From NCBI GenBank assembly GCA_945643635.1, contig CALZFC010000045.1:1730501-1794500 (forward strand): DNA of 64,000 bases, in the 5' to 3' direction. This stretch comes from Allodiplogaster sudhausi. Lineage: Eukaryota; Nematoda; Chromadorea; Rhabditida; Diplogasteridae. Each line of letters starts with the position of its first letter. The stretch's first letter is position 1. The notes beneath the pieces are model-generated. The model was not told where the DNA came from. It worked only from the letters and a program-made list of their open reading frames with translations, and made no database searches. The translations under genes were made by a program, and so were the position numbers. Below are positions 11,091-22,969 of this stretch, piece by piece.

Positions 11091-11127
11091 TCACTCTCTC
11101 TCCTTCTCTCTCTCCCTCTCTCTCTCA

Positions 11128-11161
<34 letters not shown>

Positions 11162-11220
11162 CTTCCCGATTTTTCAATTTCTCTCTCTCTCTCTCTTCCA
11201 CCCTCTCTGGTCTCTCTCTA
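11091..11220 (+). repeat. CT microsatellite
   Basis: Interrupted (CT)n directly abutting the dispersed repeat at 11226. The related copy at 30490 has a GA tract at the equivalent (reversed) position. Confidence 0.8.
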
Positions 11221-11225
11221 TCTTT

Positions 11226-11380
11226 AGATTTTTTAGCACAGCAGCCGCACTAGCCATTGCGCGAATCGGCTTATCTGATAAGAACAGATTAGGCTAGAAA
11301 TGACGCCCACAATTGTCTTCTAACTTGGACAATGCCGCTGAAGAAAACGTGACGGGGAACTACCGGATGAAAATTTTAAA
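11226..11380 (-). repeat. Dispersed repeat, copy 1
   Basis: The minus strand matches 30490-30645. Shared blocks are TTCTTCAGCGGCATTGTCC, AGAAGACAATTGTGG, TTCTAGCCTA, CTTATCAGA and GATTCGCGCAATGGC. Both copies run into a microsatellite at the same edge. Confidence 0.6.
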
Positions 11381-12879
11381 GTTAAAAATATCTTCCATAA
11401 AGTTTAGAAAATCCGTGTGTTTTGCAAAAATCTCATAATTATAATTAAAAACTTTCTCAGAGAAGAATGCTGAATGATAGTGAAAATCAATTCGCGAGGT
11501 TCTCAGACATTTATACACTTTAAATACATCATAATTTATAGTGATTTCCCCTGACAGGTCGGCTGCAGTCTTGTGAAATGTTCACAAAAGAAGAAACTTC
11601 ATTATAGGCGAAATCATCTTTTTAATACTGCTCAAAAGACTTTAAAAAAATCTAATTCTTTATAAAGGACAGTGCAAGCAGGAAAATATACCACAAACTT
11701 TAGCATGAAAAATAAAATGTGACTGTATTCAACACTCCTGGAAAAGCTATCCATAATTTCCTTCAATCTGTATGAAAGTTAATGAAATTTTCAGGATTGC
11801 TTCTTTGTACTAATAGATCGTCGATAAAAAAAATCAATAACTCAAATTACCCTGGTTGCACATTTAGGCGTGCTGGATAAAATAGTTTATTTCTTTGATC
11901 TTCGGTTAGCTTTGATTGGAAAAATGGTTTAGCTGTATTCTAGCACATCTCTGCAAAACAACTTTTTGGCCTATTCGATGCTTAATCGCATGTTTTTTTT
12001 TTATATGCGACCAGCCTCCAGTGCTCTATCCATGCACTCGCCCTGAGATGCAGAAGGTTCAGGAGGAGTTCAGGAGGAGAAAATCGATCATTCAATACTA
12101 TGTCTATTGTAATAATGTTGTCAATATATTTGCAGGTCATCATTGGACTTACTCAATCAGATGGTTATTTGATCTGTGGAAACAAGATGCCAACTATTTG
12201 AGAACACTTCGGTCACAGCGCGCACAAGTTTCGCCGCGTCATCGAGATATTGCTGGTATTCTCGGAAGTTGACATAGCAAGTGTTCTCTGAGTATATGGC
12301 AATAATATATTTAGAAGGACCTTGCTGACATCGAGAAGTCTGGTGGTCTCCTCGTCGACGGGCGGATTTACAAACCAGTTCTGCGCTCTCTTCTTGCCGA
12401 TAACAAGGCCCAGAATGAACTCAGAGGACTCGCCAAAAACTTTAGCACCGGGTTTATTTGTCGAATCTGTTCGGTCCATTCCCTTGATTGTACAATGCCT
12501 AGCCAAGTCAGCTCAGACAGTTTAGCTACGTTCAGCACAGCCCTCTCCTAAAGTTTCCGGTGAATGACATGCTGTCTGATTCTTGGCTAGACCTGATGCA
12601 TGACTGTCTTGAGGGGAGTGCCAGCGCGCGATTGTAAGATTGCTTCGCTTTGCGAACAAAAGTGGCGTCAGAATAGAAAAGATTAGTACTCTCTTCTGCA
12701 ACATTCCTTATGGCAGCCTGGCCTTTTCATCTCGCCCCACCCCTTTCCCTCACACTGTCCTCACCGGTACTTGCAAAGCAGCGGGCATCCCAAGCGTACA
12801 CCCTAATGAGATTGACAGAATTATAAACAGATCCAATCAGAATAGTTTGAAGAATGCTTTTTTTCTTACTTCATACATA
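11381..12879. other. No gene recognised
   Basis: AT-rich to about 12000, then GC-richer to 12800, with short open frames on both strands: a 97-codon minus frame at 12506-12213 and an 84-codon plus stretch from 12640. None has motifs or a convincing splice pattern. Transposon remnants are possible. Confidence 0.4.
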
Positions 12880-14590
12880 CAGTCCCGCTCAACATTGATG
12901 GGTCCGGTATTAATAGTATTAATAGTATTAATATAAATAATACAAACTGGAATAGCGCACTGAATACGCATTTTCGTGCCATTTCGCGTAGGAGTTTAGC
13001 AATTTCGACCATGGAGAATACGACTGTGAAGACCGTTTTCAAAAATATGCTGAAATGGCTGAGATCTCATAATATTGCATTTAATTTGGCCGTGTTTGTG
13101 TTCCAAACGGACTACAAACTCCTGGACTACAAAGTGCAAAATAACGTGAAATTTTCAGAGCACTTCTTATTTTTTTTGAGTTTCTTGTTTTATTTCGTTT
13201 GAGTTTCTCATTTTGTTTATGTATAAACGACGAAAAAAAAAATTCGTGTTTGTAAAATTCTGTTCTCAAAAGGGCATCGAACCGAGACCTCGAGACTGCC
13301 AGTCAAAGACTTACCAATACTCTACAGACGGTACAAAGAGGTCAGATGATACCTTTCATTGGACAGCGTCGATTGCTCGCAAAGGAAACGTCGATTCTGA
13401 ACACTCTCTGCTTCCTACTTTAGTGGGAAACAGAGATAGAGAGAGAGAGCGAGAGAGAGAGAGAGGCGAAAGAAGGTGCAGCGTCGACTACATCTACTCT
13501 GCGTCACCGTTTCAAGGCTGAAGCTACGGTATGTCGTTAGACAAACGATTTTTTTCTCATTGTCAGCTAACAGCACCTGCACTTTCTTTCACCACTCTCT
13601 CTCGCCCTCTCTCTATCTCTTTCTCTCTCTCGCGCTATCTATTTCTCGCTCCACCGGTCTCTCTTTCTCTTTCTCCCTCTCTCCTTCTTTCTCGTTCTCT
13701 CGCATTCCCTCCATCTCTCTCTCTCTCTCTCTCTGTCTCCCACTAAAGTATGAGCGAACGTGTTCAGAATCGACATTTCCTTTGTGAGGCAATCGACGCT
13801 GTCCAAAGAAAGGTATCATCTGATCACTTCGTACCGTCTGTAGAGTATTGGTCTGTAGAGTATTGAAAGAAAGTGCAGGTGCTGTTAGCTGACAATGAGA
13901 AAAAAATCGTTTGTCTAACGACATACCGTAGCATCAGCCTTGAAACGGTGACGCAGAGTAGATGTAGTCGACGCTGCACCTTCTTTCGCCTCTCTCTCTC
14001 TCTCTCGCTCTCTCTCTCTATCTCTGTTTCCCACTAAAGTAGGAAGCAGAGAGTGTTCAGAATCGACGTTTCCTTTGCGAGCAATCGACGCTGTCCAATG
14101 AAAGGTATCATCTGACCTCTTTGTACCGTCTGTAGAGTATTGGTAAGTCTTTGACCGGCAAATCTCGAGGTCTCGGTTCGATACCCTTTAGAGAACAGAA
14201 TTTTACAAACACGAATTTTTTTTTTGTTTTTTTTTCGTCGTTTATACATAAACAAAATGAGAAACTCAAACGAAATAAAACAAGAAACTCAAAAAAAAAA
14301 GAAGTGCTCTGAAAATTTCACGGTATTTTGCACTTTGTAGTCCAGGAGTTGAGGCCAGCCCGTTTGGAACCCATACACGGCCAAATTAAATGCAATATTA
14401 TGAGATCTCAGCCATTTCATCATATTTTTGAAAACGGTCTTCACAGCCGTAATCTCCATGGTCGAAATAGGTAAACTCCTATGCGAAATGGCACGAAAAT
14501 GCGTATTAAGCGCGCTATTCCAGTTTGTATTATTTATATTAATACTATTAATACTATTAATACCGGACCCAACAATGTTGAGAGGGACTG
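12880..14590. mobile_element. 1.7 kb fold-back element with Tc1/mariner-like ends
   Basis: The left arm (12880-13590) and right arm (13866-14590) are inverted copies of about 0.7 kb with few differences. The termini read TA-CAGTCCCGCTCAACATT and, inverted, TA-CAGTCCCTCTCAACATT, with TA at 12878-12879 and 14591-14592. This fits a TA target duplication. Each arm contains (ATTAAT)n, a 200-bp unique part, a homopolymer region, a tRNA-like unit with a GGTTCGATnCC box B, and a GA tract. The 275-bp centre holds CT repeats and a partial third copy of the tRNA-like unit. No transposase frame is present. It is a non-autonomous element whose single strand could form a very long hairpin. Confidence 0.85.
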
Positions 14591-14698
14591 TACATACATA
14601 CATTCAGATTAAGTAAAATGACATCCAAGCCGTTTTGTGTTTATTCTTGCTATGTACATACATATGTACATACACAAGTACATAGGCGACATCTTTCA

Positions 14699-15074
14699 TT
14701 ACTCTTGCAAAGAGAGATCTTTTGGGTTCTTTTCAACAGCGCATATCTCTCCGTCTTCTTTCACTCCATCGTATACGAATTCTGCTGGCTGGTCGGTGCA
14801 CACGTACCAGAAGGGCAGGTGCATCTGAATGATAGAATAAAAAGTGTTGGGCTCCACTTTCCCGGTTACATGAACATTGTCCTAGAACTCAAATCAGCTG
14901 TATAAACGAGTAATTGACCAGGATGAGGAGGCCTCCATTGATGAAGAAGAGTCTCTGCCAGCCGGCGGTGTCCTCGTCGAACTTCACGAGCACGGAGACC
15001 ATGGCCGGGCCAGCGAACAGGGCGATCGACTTGCTGAACTGCATCATCGAGATCACGAAGTGCGCGTGTTGCCT

Positions 15075-15121
<47 letters not shown>

Positions 15122-17376
15122 TAGGTGATAACAGGAGAGATACATAGAGACATACTTACCTTCCTTTATTTGTCATATATGTTTATTTATGTATGCACTT
15201 GAGAATTTAATTCTTACTATTCAGTTACCGTGACACGAATATGCCGAGTTTGTAGAGACTGCCCGAGCTGGCGACGGAGGCGCAAGCGAAGCCGACGAAG
15301 AGAGCAACAGCAGCAGCCGGCCAGAACACGAGGCCGATGCCAATGTAGAACATTCCTGGGAGAATCGAGAAGAGTCTCCGAAATATAGTGTGTTCGTTAC
15401 TGTTACACCATATTTCATGCATAAGAGCAGCATTTAAAGCTAATTGCTAACCTGCCACCACAAATGCAATGAAATTGCAGATGAGCATCTTCATTCGCTC
15501 GCTAAGACAACTGAAAATGAGCTGTCCATTTTCATTCTACTCGTTCTTCATTTGATATTTGAGGAGAGAATTTTCTTATGGAATCGGAAGTGAGTGAGTG
15601 CATTGAAGTTGTATGAACAAAATAAATGCACCTGATACGGTCACTTGCGATCGAGAAGAAGAATCGGGAGAAAAGCTGAGCGAGAGAAGTCAGCGACGAC
15701 GTCATTCCAGTCGTCGAGATGTCCAGACCGAGCACCTTCACATTGCACACTTATTCTTCCTCTAAATGATTATTACCTAGCATCCGTTTAACAGCAATGA
15801 ATAGTAAAAAGTGAAAGCCTTGTTGAAGTAGATCGGCATGAAAGTAGCAGGAAGGATGATAAATGTCAACTCGACCACTGTCAGCAGCAAGCTAATTATG
15901 ATGGCCGAATGTGTGCAGATTGCCTACAGAAGAATATGGATACAAAAAGTTTTCAGCTAAATAAAAACAAATTAGCTCTTTTCCTTAAAAGGATCAAGAT
16001 TTAGAAATCACAGATAAATGATAAACGCCAGTGAAATAGAAAGGCTGTGCTCACCTTGTAGGGCACGCGGCGATCGATTCCCTTGGCATGCGAGTCGCTC
16101 TTGCCGCGCGTGATGAGCGCCAGCTCACCCGCACTCAGAAAACGATTCTCGGACGGAGAGTCCGAGTAGAACACGAACCTGAGAGGAGAAACATGTTTCT
16201 CTTTAGTATGTTGTATGCAAATAGCATGTATTCGAATAGCAACAAATGTATGAAGTAACCAGAAGGCAGAGATAACGGCGCTGCCGATTGCGTGGGCGTA
16301 GAAAGATGCACGCCATCCGTATGATGATTCGCAAAACTAAGCACAAAAAAACATAACCGTTAAACCAAAAACGTCTTACGAACTGCAGCGGCAATCGGGT
16401 TCGTGAAGACGACGGAGGCGACAGTGTAGATGGTGAGGACGCCGGTGAAGGTGGCCGTCTCGGAGAGGGGCGCCCACGCAACCACCACCAGGCCGATCGT
16501 CACGTAGTTTGCGGCGGCTGCAATGCCCTGCATAATTATCGCATATCATTTATCATTTATCATTTATAAAATAGGCAATAAGAAAATAGCCTGAAGCGTC
16601 CTCAGGGCGATGAAGAAGCCAAGGCTATTCGAGGCTGCGGCCGGCAGAAGAGCTGTGCTGGCAGCCGAGAGGAGGCCGGAACACGTGAACATTCTTCTTA
16701 AAGAAGCCAAAAATAAATTCATTCTTGAATTCCCGCTCCTCCCCTTTTGGCTCAACTAGATGGCCAGAAAAATTTAAATAGATTAAGTTGACTTTTGTGA
16801 TCAAATTATCCAAATAGAAAATAATGGGTAAAAAACATCATATACGCCCTTTAAGAGAAAACATCTCCATTCTAAGTATAATGTGTAGGATTTGTGCTTT
16901 TAATCGGTCATTCATTTCGGAAACATATACCGTTCATTGGGATATCCATAAAATATGGTTGTAGCTGATATACATATTTTTGAACCAAAAGCATACGAAC
17001 AAAGACTTCCACAATGGCTATTTTTCATGTCTTGTCCTAACCTCGCGCCAATCCTGGTAGCCAAGAGCATATAGGGGAAGGTCGCTGCGATAGTTCCCAA
17101 GGCTACGGACATGAGAATCCAGCCCTTCTCTGTTGTCGGGTAGTCGTAATGTTGCCGAATTGTCTGACAATGTTCGGTGAGCATATACAGGGTAATGACT
17201 TCATTAAGTGGTGAAACTGCTGCAAATCAACCAACGCCGTCGTCAAGAGTGATGGTGTCGTTGACATCCTTGGTCATGCAGATGAAAGTAAAGTTGATGA
17301 TGATCTGGTTGGAGTAGAACGATGAGAGCGCGACGAAAGTGAAGGCGAGGATGAAGTAGCGGAAGACGTGACACAT
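14699..17376 (-). CDS. MFS transporter, SLC17-like (paralogue A)
   Basis: Twelve phase-consistent exons. Exon 1 is 17376-17236 (47 aa, contains NQIIINFTFICM), exon 2 is 17163-17042 (YDYPTTEKGWILMSVALGT), and the last exon starts at MHLPFWYVCTDQPAEF and stops at 14701-14699. The product is about 465 residues with roughly 12 hydrophobic segments. It has a central cytoplasmic segment SPSENRFLSAGELALITRGK and a basic loop after the eighth segment (SDRIR-CLSERMKM). This fits the Major Facilitator Superfamily, closest in pattern to nematode SLC17-type anion transporters. The substrate cannot be told. Two introns start with GC (CAG|GCTATT and AAG|GCTTTC). It is the first of three tandem paralogues, and several exons are almost identical to paralogue B. 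Intron 10 ends in a (CT)n tract on the coding strand. Confidence 0.85.
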
Positions 17377-18446
17377 CGCTGCGAACGATGAAAGGAAGGA
17401 ATGGCCAGCTGCTTGCTTCTGATGGATGAAACAAGCCTATAAAGATACAGAAAAAACAAAAAGGCATTGATGAGGAAAAAAAAGGACTAGACTGGACAGA
17501 AATATGCAATAGTGGATAGACAAAATGCAAATCGAAAGGGAATGGCAGGAAATTAAGCCGGCATGTTCGAACAATGATACATTGGCCGTTCACATTTGTT
17601 TCTCTAGCTCTCTTTCTATATCTATCTCTTTATCAGTTTTTTTCATATTCTTTATTCCTGCTCGTTTTCTCTCAACAATATGAATCTCTCTATGCACCTT
17701 GATCCTTACAACTTGAGGGATTGCGAACAAGCAAGCAAGAATCACGGGCACGGCACAACACATTCAATGCTATATTGGAACTTGGAATAGGAAAGATGAA
17801 TGAAAAATAAAAGAAACATATTTAAATAACTGTAAAAAGTATAGATTAACATTTAATATAAATCGTTGACTGAAGCAGATTTGAATGTAGCCGTTGAAAT
17901 TAACATATTTTCCCATTACCTGTCATAGACTGTACCAGCGCCAAAGCATTGTATACATATATGTTTCAATACCAAAAACAAGTCACTCTTCTTATAACTC
18001 ACAAAAGTTTGCCAGAGTTGAGAAGAGTTCTAGAATCTTCCAACGGATCAGGGAAGAAATAAGCTGTATTAGCCGTTTTGCTGCCTTCTCTGCACCCTCC
18101 GCTCTCCCTTATTCTCGCATCAAATCGGAGCGAAGAGCATGTCTTGTACTTGTTGCTTTCGATTTGTGTTTTTGTGCTGACTTGTATTGTTCATGCACAC
18201 AATTGATAAAAAAAACAAGAACATGAGAAAGAAACATTTTGTGTTTAGCGCGAACATTGCTAACAATAAGTGATGAAGACAATCGTCACGTGTAAAAAAC
18301 ATCGTCAAGCCATTTGCTGGTGGAACTTTTGTAAAAGCACAATGCAATAAGACATTCTATTGACATATTATTCTATGACCCTGTATTTTTCAGAAAGTTA
18401 ATCTTTTTTTATCTTACATCCTTCTTCTCCTCATTGAAGCTGTCCT
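17377..18446. other. Intergenic region between transporters A and B
   Basis: Upstream of paralogue A and downstream of B. It has AT-rich and CT-rich pieces and no supported gene. Confidence 0.5.
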
Positions 18447-21150
18447 CTAGTTATCACTCATAACCAATGCATTTCGAGTCTTTTCTTCGGATCCGTCTCT
18501 CTCTTCTTTTAATCCTTCGCTTGCGAATTCTCCCGGTTGATCCGTGCACACGTACCAGAAGGGCAGGTGCATCTGAATAAAGGTATAGAAATGGTTGGGC
18601 TCCACTTTCCCAGTTACTTGAACATTGTCCAACAACTATTAAACGAGTAATTGACCAGGATGAGCAGGCCTCCATTGATGTAGAAGAGTCTCTGCCAGCC
18701 GGCGGTGTCCTCGTCGAACTTCACGAGCACGGAGACCATGGCCGGGCCAGCGAAGAGGGCGATCGACTTGCTGAACTGCATCATCGAGATCACGAAGTGC
18801 GCGTGTTGCCTGAAAGAGGATCAGCGGGGAGTAAAGTGTTAACAATAAGAGCAAAATCGTAAGCAATAGCATTTGCATGCATAGCACAGTCTCAAAAACT
18901 TGAATGGAAAATTACCGGGCCACGAAGATCCCAAGTTTGTAGACGCTGCCTGTGTTGGCAGCCGTGGCAAAGGCAACGAGGGCGAAGAGGGCGACAGCCG
19001 CAGCTGGCCACGGCACAATTCCGATGCAGAAGTAGCAGACACCTGGGCAGGGCCATGAATTCGAAAAGTCAAATTTAATTCCGAGGACCGTAAAATTAAG
19101 ACTTCTTGGACTTTTTTTTATTTCCGCAAACCTGCGAGAACAAACGCGATAAAGTTGCAGAGCAGCATCTTCGTCCGCTCGCTCAGACAGCTGAAAAGAG
19201 TTGACGGGACTTTATAATAATATTGGAAAAGTATCTAGCCATCGAAAATATTAATAAATTCTTTTCAAATGATTATTAAAAGACTTTTAAACGTTCCGGA
19301 GAGTTGCCATGAATATTTGACTCTCTTACTCTAACCTGACACGGTCACTGGCGACTGAGAAGCCGAGCCGGAATGCGATTTGCACTATGGAAATAAGCGA
19401 CGAGACTACGCCTGTCGCTTCAACGCTCAGGCCGAGTACCTTTGAGGAGTTCAATACTTTATTCATTTCATATAGACACTTTGCTGGCGAATAAAATGTT
19501 TCTTCAAATGACAATTTTTTTGCACCTTTTTAAAGTAGGTGGGAGTGAATGACGTGAGCAGAATGGCCACCGTCAACTCAACGAAAATGAGCACCCAGAC
19601 AACAATGACTGTGCGATGGGTGCAGATGGCCTGCAGCAAGATAACGTGGAGCTTGGGTAGAAGTTGAAATTACTATCTTCGTCGCCCTTTTCGAAGCAAA
19701 AGCAACCAATTACAAGCAAAAATCGATTCATGTTTCTGGAAAGATGAATGTTTCGTTAGCATTGAAACTCTGACCTTATAGGGCACGCGGCGGTCGATTC
19801 CCTTGGCGTGCGCGTCGCTCTTGCCGCGCGTGATGAGCTCCAGCTCACGCGCACTCAGAAAACGATTCTCGGACGGAGAGTCCGAGTATAGCAAGAACCT
19901 GCGACGGCATAATTATAAGTTTTTTTCTTTTATCTCGAAAGCGATACATAAAAAAATTAAGAACCATATAGCAAAGATTGCAACGCCAGCGATTGCGTGC
20001 GCGTAAAAAGACGCCTGCCAGCCAAGGGACGACTGGCAAAACTAAAACTAAGAAGTAATGCATAACCAACTAGAAGAGATCAAAGTATAAAGGAAAAAAA
20101 GATTGAACGAGCCGCAGCGGACGCCGGATTGCAGACGACGGTGGCGGCGATGTTGTAGATTGTGAGGACGCCGGTGAAGGTGGCCGTCTCGGAGAGGGGC
20201 GCCCACGCAACCACCACCAGGCCGATCGTCACGTAGTTCACGGCGAATGTCATGCCCTGCATTAGAGCATTTTTCTATTTTGTTCTTTTATGTTTTGGGA
20301 TTAAATTGTCAAGCATTGGGCTGTACCTACATACATACATACATACATGCATATATGTACATATGTAATTACCTTGTTTAATCGAAAATGGGGTGAATTA
20401 AGAGGCAAATATTTGACCTGAAGCGCTCGGAGCGCGATGAAAAAGCCAAAGCTTTTTGAGGCAGCCATAGGCGAAAGAGCCGTGATCAGTGCGGAGAGAA
20501 CACCGGAACAGGCAAAGAGGCGTCTGAAGGAGAGTGAACAACTTGTTTACTTGTTTTTTTTTTAAAATAATATATCTTACGTTTATGGTTTGCAATAAAT
20601 AACCTATCACCACAATGACATCTATGAACATACATATGTACATATGTAATCCTTTTTCAATCTGGCCGGTCTACCTCGCGCCAATCCTCGTTGCCAGGAG
20701 CATGTATGGGAATGTTCCGGCGATCGTTCCGACCGCGACGGCCATCAGAATCCAGCTCTTCTCTTCAGTCGCGTAGTCGTAGCGTTGTCGGGATGTCTAG
20801 AAGGCATACATTTTGAGCCACTCTCTACGCCATAATAAAGGACAATATATGTATATATATTAAAAAAATAATTTACAAATGGTTTTTTTTTGCTCTTTTT
20901 TTTATTGAAGTGACCTCGAGAAGAAGAATGAATTGATGCCTGGATATGTGAATACAGGCATACAAAAATGCAGCATAGAGCCGCAAACAAAACTGACACC
21001 GTCGTCGAGGGTAATCGTGTCGTTGGCATCGTTCGTCATGCAGATGAAGGTGAAGTTGATGATGATCTGATTGGCGTAGATCGAAGAGAGGCCGACGAAG
21101 GCAATCGCGAGAATCAAGTAGCGGTAGCAGTGGCGGAGGCCTTCCAGCAT
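18447..21150 (-). CDS. MFS transporter, SLC17-like (paralogue B)
   Basis: Exon 1 is 21150-20998 (51 aa, contains ANQIIINFTFICMTNDAND), with a GTCAGT donor. The following exons parallel paralogue A one for one: YDYATEEKSWILMAVAVG, then RLFACSGVLSALITALSPM, then GLVVVAWAPLSETATFTG, and so on to MHLPFWYVCTDQPGEF, with the stop at 18449-18447. The product is about 467 residues with 12 predicted membrane segments. A GC donor is inferred at the end of exon 4 (GCG|GCTCGT), because the homologous exon ends there in A and C and no GT keeps the frame. Exons 4, 6 and 11 are nearly identical in DNA to paralogue A, while neighbouring exons and introns differ strongly. This suggests gene conversion. Confidence 0.85.
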
Positions 21151-21867
21151 GTTTAGGAGTTCAGAGAGGTCTTCTCAAAACCGTTCGCTCATAAAGTTTT
21201 TATTAACAAATTAATTGTTTTAGAGTTATTAATGTTACTTTTCAATACTTATGTACAATGCAAGATTAAAGTGAGGTATATGTACAAAAAGTAAAAAAAA
21301 AATAGTTGTCAGTGTCAAGGAATTATGGCGCAGCTGATCCCATTTTTCGCTTTAAAGATCAAGCTCAAAACAATGCCACTATCTAAAAAAAATTTAGGCA
21401 TTCAAGGAAAAGACATATGAACGATAAGGAGCGAGAGAGAGAGAGAGATGTAAAGAGAGTGAGAGTAACAGGGAGTGAGAGATGGCAATGACGTAGAGAA
21501 TTAATTGTGCATACGGAGATAGAACACCAGGGACGTAAAGAGTCAAAATTGCAGTCAAATCGGAAAATATCAATAATTCGCTATCATTTCCGATCGGCAG
21601 TTAACAAGAAAACATGCAAATGAAGCGAAAGTAAACAGCAGCAACGAACCTGAATGAAGTTTATTTGTCTAAATCTCTGCCCAGCTCCCACTTGTGACTC
21701 TTCTTCTCTCTTTCTCTTTCCAGACTCGTCTTTATCCACTCCTCACAACTTTCCATTATTATCCCACATCAGTTGTTATTCGCCATTTCTCATACGTATT
21801 CTCCATTTCTCTCTTCCGTTTACGCTCTCTTTCGCCCCATTCCCATCTCCCTTTGCTCTCTGTGTCG

Positions 21868-21899
<32 letters not shown>

Positions 21900-22379
21900 T
21901 TTCACCATTTTTCGTTCACTTGAGCGCGTTGATATCGATCTTGATCTGGCTAAAAGCGTAACAGAGTGTTTGCGCCGCACTTTTTGCACTTTTCGACAAC
22001 TTTCTTTCTCTATTTTTATCTCTTAATAAAATTAAGTTTAAAATGGCATTCTTAATGAGAATGCTTTGCTTTATTCGCGTTTCATAGTAAGTTCATAGTG
22101 TATATAAATGGATGCATTACCCTGTGCATGAAGATACCAAGTTATGGATTATGATCAGTGGAAAAGAACGAATTCAAAGAGAACGTGCAGCAATGTATAA
22201 TGCTAATTCATACCATCTCTCATGGTTCCGTAGAATGAGAGAAACTTATTTGTGAGGAGAGAAAGATATAGAGAGTTCACATAAGGGAGGGAGGAGACAT
22301 CGATGGATTCCTTGATAAATTCATCACTTATAAATACACGAAACTCACAGAATATAAAAGCTGCCTAATTCTCTTGACG
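21151..22379. other. Intergenic region between transporters B and C
   Basis: Likely 5' region of paralogue B. It contains CT-rich DNA at 21690-22010 and no supported gene. Confidence 0.5.
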
Positions 22380-22938
22380 TCATCTTTTGATGGCTCCTCT
22401 TGAGATGCCGTCAACGGCTTCTTCATTGACTGCGTAGGAGACGGGCTGATCGAAGGGACACGGGGGCACGGAGATTCTCTGTGTCTTTTCCGTTCCTTCC
22501 CCTTCTTCCTTATCACGAGTAAACGCTGCCGGCTGGTCGGTGCAGACGAACCAGAACGGGAAGTGCATCTGGAAACAATGGAATACCTTGTAGTCTGAAG
22601 TTCGTCAAAAAAAAATTCCATATTTATTCTCCCACCTTCTACACAAAATCTTTCTTTGAACAGCCGTAGGCGATTAAATGTTGTTTATTAATTTCTATTT
22701 TTAATTGTATTGTTTAGTAAAAAAAATAATTGTAAATGATAAGTAAAGAGCGCAAACTAAGGAAGGAAATGAAAGGTCACCAGGAAAAGCAGCGAGCCGT
22801 TGATGACGAAGACCTTCTGCCAGCCAGCCGTGTCCTCGTCACTATAAATCAGTGAAGAAACCATGGCCGGGCCGGCGAAGAGAGCGATCGACTTGCTGAA
22901 CTGCATCATCGAGATCACGAAGTGAGCATGTTGCCTGA

Positions 22939-22969
<31 letters not shown>

